Source of the DNA: Gemmatimonadota bacterium
GTDB lineage: Bacteria > Gemmatimonadota > Gemmatimonadetes > Gemmatimonadales > GWC2-71-9
NCBI GenBank assembly: GCA_017889745.1
Contig: JAGGAG010000091.1
Span: 1-11,620 of the forward strand
DNA: 11,620 nucleotides
Reading direction: 5' to 3'
A program made the position numbers and the translations under genes. Of this stretch, positions 6,604-11,620 are shown one piece after another (within the stretch, counting starts at the first letter, position 1; every line of letters begins with the position of its first letter). The notes under the pieces are model-generated. The model saw nothing but the letters and a program-made list of their open reading frames with translations, was not told the DNA's origin and ran no database searches.

Positions 6604-7457
6604 GGCTTGGACCGGGAGGAGTTGCCGGGGCGGGGTGTACGGTTGGTGACCAGGGTCTCGATCTCGGAGATCACGGTGTCGAGAAGGCCCGTCTTCCGGC
6701 CCGGCAACTGGTGCGAAGCCCGCACGGTGCCGCGCTCGACATGATCCAGCGCACACTCGAGCCCGAGTTGGGCACGCTCCGACACTGAACGGTAGGATTT
6801 CCCGATGGCCCAGGAGAATCCGAATGCCCCCGGCAGTGGCATCAGCAGCACGGGCCAGAAGGCATTGAGCGCGCCGAGCACCACCGTGCCCGCGATGGCC
6901 ACCGACACGAGCGCTGCCGCGCCCCCGATGTATCCCCGCCGAAGATCCCGCAAGCTCGCTCGCAGCACGACCTGGCACAGCCCCGGCTCGAGGGGCACGA
7001 TCGTGGCCGAGACGCTCTGCGCCTTCTGCAGCATGAACTTCCTGCCGCCGGTCGCCCGGCGCACGGCGGCCTGCCACCCGCCCACCGGCTCCAGTATCAT
7101 CTGCCCCTCGGTCTGGCGAATGACACCGAACACCTCCTCGGTCTCGAAGTAGCGCGCCAGCGCCACCTCGATGGCATGCGGGTCGCCTCGCACCACCCGC
7201 TCCGCCTGCACCGACGGGGCCCCGATCATCTCGTCGATCCAGCCCTCCGGCTCCGGCGCCTCGCGCGCCTGGCCCACCTCCAGCATCGCCTGCCGCAGGT
7301 AGCGCTCGGGGATGCCGACGTCGCGCCCCAGCGCCAGCACCTCGTTGCCATCGAGCGACCCCGACACGTCGCGCTCGTCGGCCTGCAGCTCCGCCGCGCG
7401 CTGCAGGATCCGCTGCAGGGCTTCCTGGTCGAACTTGGGCGTCAGTTCACTTCCCAT
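6600..7457 (-). CDS. Two-helix membrane protein with N-terminal helical domain, unknown function
   Basis: This encodes 285 residues. Residues 8-62 form a helical module (FDQEALQRILQRAAELQ ... LALGRDVGIPERYLRQAM) of a kind I have seen at the N-terminus of various bacterial membrane proteins, without assigned function. Residues 85-170 look like a mixed alpha/beta cytoplasmic domain. Two adjacent hydrophobic helices follow at about 176-198 and 199-218 (GGAAALVSVAIAGTVVLGAL; FWPVLLMPLPGAFGFSWAIG). A roughly 65-residue cytoplasmic tail contains a possible amphipathic helix (GLLDTVISEIETLV). The ATG at 7457 overlaps the last 11 bases of the slipin gene; AGGAGG at 7470-7475 is 12 bases upstream, slightly far. 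Its stop overlaps the dehydrogenase start. Being locked between slipin and hbd, it is a candidate partner of the slipin. It does not look like NfeD, the usual slipin partner. Confidence 0.85.
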   Translation of the reverse strand: MGSELTPKFDQEALQRILQRAAELQADERDVSGSLDGNEVLALGRDVGIPERYLRQAMLEVGQAREAPEPEGWIDEMIGAPSVQAERVVRGDPHAIEVALARYFETEEVFGVIRQTEGQMILEPVGGWQAAVRRATGGRKFMLQKAQSVSATIVPLEPGLCQVVLRASLRDLRRGYIGGAAALVSVAIAGTVVLGALNAFWPVLLMPLPGAFGFSWAIGKSYRSVSERAQLGLECALDHVERGTVRASHQLPGRKTGLLDTVISEIETLVTNRTPRPGNSSRSKP

Positions 7458-8352
7458 GCTTCTCGGATTCCTCCTGGAGTGCCTTCTCCCTGAGTCGCTG
7501 CATCAGGTCGCCCAGCTCGTGCGCCGGCATCGGCTTGTCGCCGGGCGGCAACGCCGCCGGGGACACCGGCAGCGCCGCGGCCGCCTTGTCGTCCCGCATC
7601 CGTGCCGCCCGGTCGGCCATGTCCATGAACGGCCGGAGCAGGTCCATCGGCAGCGGGAAGATCGTGGTCGAGTTGTTCTCCGCCGCGATCTCCGTGACCG
7701 TCTGCAGGTAGCGCAACTGCAGCGACACCGGCTCGGAGGCGAGCATCTTCGCCGCGTCGGCCAGCGTGGCGGACGCCTGCAGCTCACCCTGGGCCGCGAT
7801 CACCTTGGCCCGGCGCTCCCGCTCCGCCTCCGCCTGCCGCGCCATCGCCCGCTTCATCTGGTCCGGCAGGTCCACGTCCTTCACCTCGACCGCCGAGACC
7901 TCGATGCCCCACGGGTCGGTGCGCTCGTCGATGATCTTCTTGAGCACCGCGTTGATCTTCTCCCGGTCGGCCAGCAGCTCGTCGAGCTCCACTTCGCCCA
8001 GCACCGAGCGCAGCGTCGTCTGCGACAGCTGGCTCGTGGCGTAGAGGTAGTCCTCGATCTCGATGAACGCCTTGGCGGGATCAAGCACGCGCATGTACAG
8101 GACCGCGTTCACTTTCACCGACACGTTGTCGCGGGTGATGACGTCCTGCGCCGGGATGTCCAGTGCCACGGTACGGAGCGTCATCCGCTTCATCTGGGCA
8201 AACCCGAGCGGTACGAAGGTCAGCCCAGGACCCTTCGTTCCCCAGTACTTGCCCAGGAAGAACGACACGCCGCGCTCGTACTGGCGCAGCACCCGCAGGC
8301 TCCCAAAACAGTAGGCCACGACGAGCAGCAGCGCGGGCAGCAGGACTGGCAT
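7447..8352 (-). CDS. Slipin (SPFH/stomatin/Band 7 family)
   Basis: This 301-residue membrane-scaffold protein likely forms oligomers on the inner membrane and organises or protects lipid and protein microdomains. A single N-terminal hydrophobic helix (3-18) anchors it. The Band 7 domain follows from about residue 20 to 180, with typical slipin strings: QYERGVSFFLGKY, GPGLTFVPLGFAQMKRM, ALDIPAQDVITRDNVSVKVNAVLY (64-86), QTTLRSVLGEVELDELLADREKIN and DPWGIEVSAVEVKDVDLPDQMKRAMARQAEAERERRAKVI split by the coiled-coil start. The C-terminal region has a coiled coil and a Pro-rich spacer, ending in LMQRLREKALQEESEKHGK. The ATG at 8352 has CGGAG 7 bases upstream, inside the end of the thiolase gene region, and is 14 bases from the thiolase stop. 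Prokaryotic slipins usually neighbour an NfeD gene; none is present here. Confidence 0.95.
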   Translation of the reverse strand: MPVLLPALLLVVAYCFGSLRVLRQYERGVSFFLGKYWGTKGPGLTFVPLGFAQMKRMTLRTVALDIPAQDVITRDNVSVKVNAVLYMRVLDPAKAFIEIEDYLYATSQLSQTTLRSVLGEVELDELLADREKINAVLKKIIDERTDPWGIEVSAVEVKDVDLPDQMKRAMARQAEAERERRAKVIAAQGELQASATLADAAKMLASEPVSLQLRYLQTVTEIAAENNSTTIFPLPMDLLRPFMDMADRAARMRDDKAAAALPVSPAALPPGDKPMPAHELGDLMQRLREKALQEESEKHGK

Positions 8353-8366
8353 GGTGTGGCTCCGGT

Positions 8367-9566
8367 TCAGCCGATGGATTCGACGATGACGGCGATGCCT
8401 TGCCCGCCACCGATACAGGCACTGCCCAGCGCGTAGCGGCCGCTCCTGCGTCGCAGCGCATGCAGCAAGTGCACCAGGATCCTCGCGCCACTCGCACCCA
8501 GCGGATGCCCGATTGCGATGGCGCCGCCGTTGACGTTCGTGCGCGCCCGGTCGAGTCCCAGTTCCTTCTCCACCGAGAGATACTGGGCGCCGAACGCCTC
8601 GTTCACTTCCACCAGGTCCATCTGGCCGAGCGTGAGTCCCGCTCGGGCGAGTGCCGTCCGCGCGGCCGGTGCCGGACCGATGCCCATGAGGGAAGGTTCC
8701 ACGCCCGCCACTGCGTACGCGACCAGCCGGCCCAGCGGTTTCAATCCCCCCTCCCTGGCGACCGCGGCATCAGCCACCACCATCGCCGCCGCACCGTCCG
8801 CGAGCCCCGAGGCGTTCCCCGCCGTCACCACGCCACCCTTCCGGAATGACGGCGGGAGCTTGGCGAGCCCCTCGATGGTCGAATCGGGCCGCATGTGCTC
8901 GTCGCGCGCCCACGCCACTGGCTGCTTCGTCCTGGGATCGGTCAGCGTCACCGGCGCGAGCTCGTCGGTGAACGCGCCGGCCGCCCAGGCGTCCCGCGCG
9001 CGCTGCTGGCTCTGCAGCGCGTAGGCATCCACCATCGCGCGGTCGATGCCGTACTTCTCTGCCAGGTTCTCCGCCGTCACCGCCATCGGCGTGTCGCACC
9101 AGCTGTCGCGCAGCGCTTCCCAGAGCGAGTCCTCCAGCTGCGTCGCCTGCCCGAACTTGAGCCCCCAGCGCGCTCCCCGCACCACGTGCGGCGCCTGGCT
9201 CATCGACTCGGTGCCACCCGCCAGTACCACGCGCGATTCGCCCAGCCGGATCTGGTGCGCGGCCTGCACCACCGCCTCGAACCCCGACCCGCACAGCCGG
9301 TTCACCGTGAGCGCCGGGGTCTCGACGCGGCATCCGCTGCGGAGCCCGACATGCCGCGCGAGGTAGATCGCGTCCGCCGAGGTCTGTTGCGCGTTGCCCA
9401 TCACGACGTGATCGATCAACTCGGCGCCGAGTCCACTCCTCTCGATGGCGGCCGTGCCGGCCACGACGCCGAGATCGGTGGCGGAGAGCGCCTTGAGCGA
9501 GCCGCCGAAGGCGCCAAAGCCGGTGCGGGCGCCACTGAGGAACACGATATCTGGAGTGGTCATCAT
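8367..9566 (-). CDS. Thiolase (ACAA2-like 3-ketoacyl-CoA / acetyl-CoA acyltransferase)
   Basis: This enzyme cleaves 3-ketoacyl-CoA with CoA to acetyl-CoA and a shortened acyl-CoA, or condenses two acetyl-CoA. It has 399 residues, the normal length. Catalytic residues are visible: nucleophile C92 in NRLCGSGFEA, H354 in AIAIGHPLGASGAR and C384 in SACIGGGQG, plus VEVNEAFGAQ. Several internal blocks (MSQAPHVVRGARWG, LEDSLWEALRD, MAVTAENLAEKYGI, ARDEHMRPDSTIEGLAKLPP, TAGNASGLADGAAA, GVEPSLMGIGP) closely resemble mitochondrial ACAA2, more so than biosynthetic PhaA or ThlA as I recall them. This favours a degradative 3-ketoacyl-CoA role. Two consecutive ATG codons (9566, 9563) are both possible; the ribosome binding site is weak (GAGAG). 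It follows the zinc-ribbon gene by 15 bases and precedes slipin by 14. The dehydrogenase that makes its substrate is two genes downstream. Confidence 0.96.
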   Translation of the reverse strand: MMTTPDIVFLSGARTGFGAFGGSLKALSATDLGVVAGTAAIERSGLGAELIDHVVMGNAQQTSADAIYLARHVGLRSGCRVETPALTVNRLCGSGFEAVVQAAHQIRLGESRVVLAGGTESMSQAPHVVRGARWGLKFGQATQLEDSLWEALRDSWCDTPMAVTAENLAEKYGIDRAMVDAYALQSQQRARDAWAAGAFTDELAPVTLTDPRTKQPVAWARDEHMRPDSTIEGLAKLPPSFRKGGVVTAGNASGLADGAAAMVVADAAVAREGGLKPLGRLVAYAVAGVEPSLMGIGPAPAARTALARAGLTLGQMDLVEVNEAFGAQYLSVEKELGLDRARTNVNGGAIAIGHPLGASGARILVHLLHALRRRSGRYALGSACIGGGQGIAVIVESIG

Positions 9567-9581
9567 GACTCTCGTTCTGTG

Positions 9582-10304
9582 TCAGGCATCGAAGCTGAGC
9601 CCGGTGCCGCAGCTCACGCAGTGCCGCCAGCCGTACTCCACTTCCGCCTTGCAGCGGGGACACTGGCCCAGCAGCTGTGACTGCCCGCAATGCGGGCAGA
9701 AGTGGACCGCGCGCCCGCTCGGCAGCGCCCCGCCGCAATAGCTGCAGCGCGCCGCGGCTGCTACCGGCCTCGGGGACGCTTCTGCGGCCGGCGTCACGTC
9801 CACCGCCTCCGCCGCTCCCGCCGCCGTGCGCACCGCGTCGAAGGGCAGCGGCTCGATCACCTCGGACTCGGCGTCCATCTGCTCCACAGCCTCGACCAGT
9901 TCCGGGGGCGCCGTCGGCGCCGGGCGCGGTGGCGGGGCGTAGGCATCGTCCTCCGTCTGTCCGGACAGCACCCGCGCGAGCGGTATCGGCTGCAGCACGA
10001 ATACGGCGTCGCGGAACTCGCGCAGCACGGAGAGGTCGGGATTGGGACTCTTCACCTCGCTCGCGAAGCGGCGCCGCACCGGCTCCGGTTCGGTGTTCGC
10101 GAAGCCACCCTCGCCGCTCGCGAACCGGAGCAGCAGCAGTTCGTAGTCCTCGCTCGATTCCACCCCGAGCGCGCGGCGGCTGGTGCGGTAGGGTACGAAC
10201 CGGGACACCAGCTCACCCACGGTTACCGGCTGCTGCAGCCGCGCCGGGTCGAGGGCGAGCAGAGTTCGAGTGAGCTGGCGAAATAGGCGTTCGATGTCCT
10301 GCAC
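9582..10304 (-). CDS. Double zinc-ribbon protein
   Basis: This encodes 240 residues from a GTG at 10304, with GGAGG 5 bases upstream (10310-10314). The N-terminal half (about 1-115) is a mostly helical domain with DIERLFRQLTRTLLALDPARL and VTVGELVSRFVPYRTSRRALGVESSEDYELLLLRF split over residues 28-62; I do not recognise it. A Pro/Ala-rich linker of about 70 residues follows. The C-terminus holds two tandem zinc ribbons: Cys187, 190, 203, 206 (CSYCGG ... FCPHCGQ) and Cys215, 218, 229, 232 (CPRCKAEVEYGW ... CVSCGTG). There is no membrane helix. It is the first gene of the operon. Such double ribbons act in protein-protein or nucleic-acid contacts; nothing here settles which. A regulatory or scaffold role for the operon is a guess. 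Confidence 0.88.
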   Translation of the reverse strand: MQDIERLFRQLTRTLLALDPARLQQPVTVGELVSRFVPYRTSRRALGVESSEDYELLLLRFASGEGGFANTEPEPVRRRFASEVKSPNPDLSVLREFRDAVFVLQPIPLARVLSGQTEDDAYAPPPRPAPTAPPELVEAVEQMDAESEVIEPLPFDAVRTAAGAAEAVDVTPAAEASPRPVAAAARCSYCGGALPSGRAVHFCPHCGQSQLLGQCPRCKAEVEYGWRHCVSCGTGLSFDA

Positions 10305-10459
10305 GCAGTCCTCCCCGGGGCCGTCCAGCTTCCGACATGTGTCGTGAACCTACACACCTCGGCCCGTCCGGTCGACGCTTAACGCTACCCCCCCGGGTCG
10401 CGTCCTTGGCTCCAGTGGGATGGGCCGCTCCAACACACGCATTTCCGGGGAGGTACACG
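10305..10459. promoter_or_regulatory. Divergent intergenic region with two gene starts
   Basis: These 155 bases separate the first gene of the minus-strand operon from a + strand lipoprotein gene, so promoters for both should lie here. I see no hexamer pair I would defend on either strand. A short inverted repeat, TGTGT-N9-ACACA at 10338-10356, is a possible operator, and 10386-10396 holds a C-rich run ending in CCCGGG. Confidence 0.4.
10449..10453 (+). promoter_or_regulatory. Ribosome binding site deciding the 10460 start
   Basis: GGAGG lies 6 bases before the ATG at 10460. This optimal site places the start directly ahead of a lipoprotein signal. It rules out the in-frame ATG at 10337, which would add 41 residues before the signal peptide. 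Confidence 0.75.
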
Positions 10460-11350
10460 ATGTCTGGTGATCGTCGTCACGTGCGCGCGCGGCTGGCCTG
10501 GGCCGCTCTGGTCGGCGCCGCATTCCTTGGCGCCTGTTCCGACAGTGCGTCGCCGACCGGCACCTCCGCGGGCGTGCAACAGGATGCGCTCGATCTGGGC
10601 GAGGCCAGCGCTGATGAAACCGAGCTGGCGCTGGACGCGCTGGGCGGCGTGAACGCCGCGCTGTCCCTGGTAAGCCGCACCACGGATATTCCTGCGGTCC
10701 TGATGCCGCTCTGCGCCACCGTCTCATCAACCGCCGACACCGACGGCGATGGAATCCGCGACAACGCGACGTTCACGTACGCCCTGCCGGCCTGCAGTTT
10801 CACCGGGTGGCGCGGTGGTACGGTCGAGCTTACCGGCGTCATCGGCATCAGTGATCCCGATCCGGCGCCGAGCTTCGCCTACCTGCTCACGTACGACAAT
10901 TTCAGGTGGCAGTACACGGCGCCCAACACCGTCGATTCCTGGTCGGCAACGCGGAATGGATCGCGCACCCTGACCGCCACGGCGTCGCAGTTGAGCCTGA
11001 GCAACCAGGTATCGATCGTCCGCACCTTTGCCCATCGGGGTGACGCCACCGCTGCGCACAATACCCTGCTCGTCTTCACCCCCGATGCCGGCTCGGCGCT
11101 GGTGCGCGGCCAGCCCCTCCCAAGCGGCATCGCCGTGAAGAGCGGCCAGGTCACGTTCAGCCGCAACGGCAGTGTCCGCTCGTTCACCGTGAATACCGTG
11201 ACGCCCCTCCGCTTCGACGCGTCATGCACCACGGCGCCGCGCATCTCCGCCGGGGAAATCCACTACGCATTGTCTGACGGGTCCTACGTGAAGGTGCTGT
11301 GGGGCGGATGCGGCCAGCGGGCGGTGCGGACCTGGGTGCCAATCTCGTAA
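10460..11350 (+). CDS. Lipoprotein with a DxDxDG motif, unknown function
   Basis: This encodes 296 residues. A lipoprotein signal (basic RRHVRAR, hydrophobic core, lipobox L-G-A-C with Cys26) is followed by a low-complexity SDSASPTGTSAG spacer and an acidic helical segment (about 41-70). The remainder, rich in Thr, Ser and short hydrophobic strands, looks like a beta-rich extracytoplasmic domain. It has four Cys that could form disulfides (85, 112, 256, 284). Residues 93-101, D-T-D-G-D-G-I-R-D, match the DxDxDG calcium-binding loop seen in EF-hand-like and thrombospondin type 3 repeats, in a single copy. No enzyme motif is visible and I do not recognise the family. It is transcribed divergently from the thiolase/slipin operon and ends ahead of the large inverted repeat. 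A surface or periplasmic calcium-binding protein is a reasonable guess. Confidence 0.85.
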   Translation: MSGDRRHVRARLAWAALVGAAFLGACSDSASPTGTSAGVQQDALDLGEASADETELALDALGGVNAALSLVSRTTDIPAVLMPLCATVSSTADTDGDGIRDNATFTYALPACSFTGWRGGTVELTGVIGISDPDPAPSFAYLLTYDNFRWQYTAPNTVDSWSATRNGSRTLTATASQLSLSNQVSIVRTFAHRGDATAAHNTLLVFTPDAGSALVRGQPLPSGIAVKSGQVTFSRNGSVRSFTVNTVTPLRFDASCTTAPRISAGEIHYALSDGSYVKVLWGGCGQRAVRTWVPIS

Positions 11351-11398
11351 GGGTCTGACTGCGCGGATAGAGCGAAAAGGGCTGGCAGCGGGTGGGTA

Positions 11399-11510
11399 AC
11401 TGAGTATGGGGTGCCCCTCCTCAAGGGTCCTCGGGGGCGGGTTGGTACTGATATCAGGCCCAGGCCCACCCGCCAGCCAGACCCTTTCGGAGGGGCACCC
11501 CACTCTCAGT
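11399..11510. repeat. Long imperfect inverted repeat between convergent genes (possible bidirectional terminator)
   Basis: The outer arms pair 11399-11420 with 11489-11510: ACTGAG, two mismatches, then 14 perfect bases (TGGGGTGCCCCTCC). The pairing continues less regularly inward (AAGGGTC at 11423-11429 with GACCCTT at 11480-11486, then GGCGGGT). The loop holds a perfect 10-base palindrome, CTGATATCAG (11448-11457). It starts 17 bases past the stop of the minus-strand gene and 48 bases past the stop of the + strand lipoprotein, so it is well placed as a shared terminator. Neither side has a T-tract. The right arm can also pair with 11376-11396 (see findings). It could alternatively be a dispersed repeat such as a REP-like or MITE-like unit. 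I see no target-site duplication. Confidence 0.7.
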
Positions 11511-11527
11511 GGCCAAACGCGGCAACC

Positions 11528-11620
11528 CTATGCCTCCTCCCGCAGCAGGAACTTCTCTCCGGCCGCGAGCCGCCTCTCCAGCATCGTGAAGGAGACATCG
11601 GCATCGTAGTCGACGTAGAG
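11528..11620 (-). CDS. C-terminal 30 residues of a gene entering from the right
   Basis: Reading the minus strand from the right edge, an open frame gives LYVDYDADVSFTMLERRLAA then GEKFLLREEA and stops at TAG (11530-11528). The codon choice is GC-rich at third positions and the peptide looks like a normal helical C-terminus, so it is probably the end of a real gene. It is too short to identify. It converges on the 10460 lipoprotein gene with the inverted repeat between them. Confidence 0.6.
   Translation of the reverse strand, partial: LYVDYDADVSFTMLERRLAAGEKFLLREEA

Noticed and set aside
5719..7077. A 452-residue frame extending the dehydrogenase upstream
   Set aside because: The extra N-terminus overlaps the well-supported two-helix membrane protein gene, is Arg/Gly/Ala-rich without family similarity, and the Rossmann fold begins right after GTG 6603.
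7312..8436. A 374-residue + strand frame opposite slipin
   Set aside because: Composition is Arg/His/Leu-rich and without motifs; it is antisense to the slipin and its neighbour gene.
10337..10459. Earlier ATG for the right-hand lipoprotein
   Set aside because: It would bury the signal peptide 41 residues in; GGAGG is optimally spaced for ATG 10460.

Overview
The window is about 11.6 kb of high-GC DNA with dense coding, short intergenic gaps, frequent GTG starts and several lipoproteins whose mature ends begin Cys-Ser-Asp. This fits the chromosome of a Gram-negative, high-GC bacterium. The style resembles Gemmatimonadota or a related group, but that is inference because no rRNA or marker gene is present. 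I see no tRNA, rRNA, CRISPR array, transposase or phage gene, and no gene-free stretch longer than 300 bases.

Left part (1-3133): the 3' portion of a DUF116 membrane-protein gene runs in from the left edge on the + strand. It converges on a minus-strand lipoprotein with a GldG/IFT52-like (GATase-like) exported domain. That lipoprotein gene is divergent from a + strand TspO/MBR gene, which in turn converges on a minus-strand gene for an exported protein of unknown family.

Middle and right (3245-10304): all genes lie on the minus strand. Reading downstream from 10304, six genes form a very tight run: a double zinc-ribbon protein, an ACAA2-like thiolase, a slipin (SPFH/Band 7), a two-helix membrane protein, a 3-hydroxyacyl-CoA dehydrogenase (Hbd/FadB2 type) and a small lipoprotein. 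Gaps are 15 bases or less, or the genes overlap, and two junctions are 4-base GTGA overlaps. This is almost certainly one operon combining two consecutive beta-oxidation-type enzymes with membrane-organising proteins. It ends at a small hairpin near 5159-5176. Below it lie an APC amino-acid permease, a hotdog-fold acyl-CoA thioesterase and the exported unknown protein. These three are more loosely spaced and may be a second unit.

Right edge (10305-11620): a 155-base divergent intergenic region leads to a + strand lipoprotein with a DxDxDG motif. This converges on the last 30 codons of a minus-strand gene that enters from the right. Between the two stops is an unusual compound inverted repeat (about 11349-11510).

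I did not find a clearly new defence or mobile system. The best candidates for a second look are the thiolase/slipin/Hbd operon with its uncharacterised two-helix protein, the compound inverted repeat, and the unusual leader of tspO.
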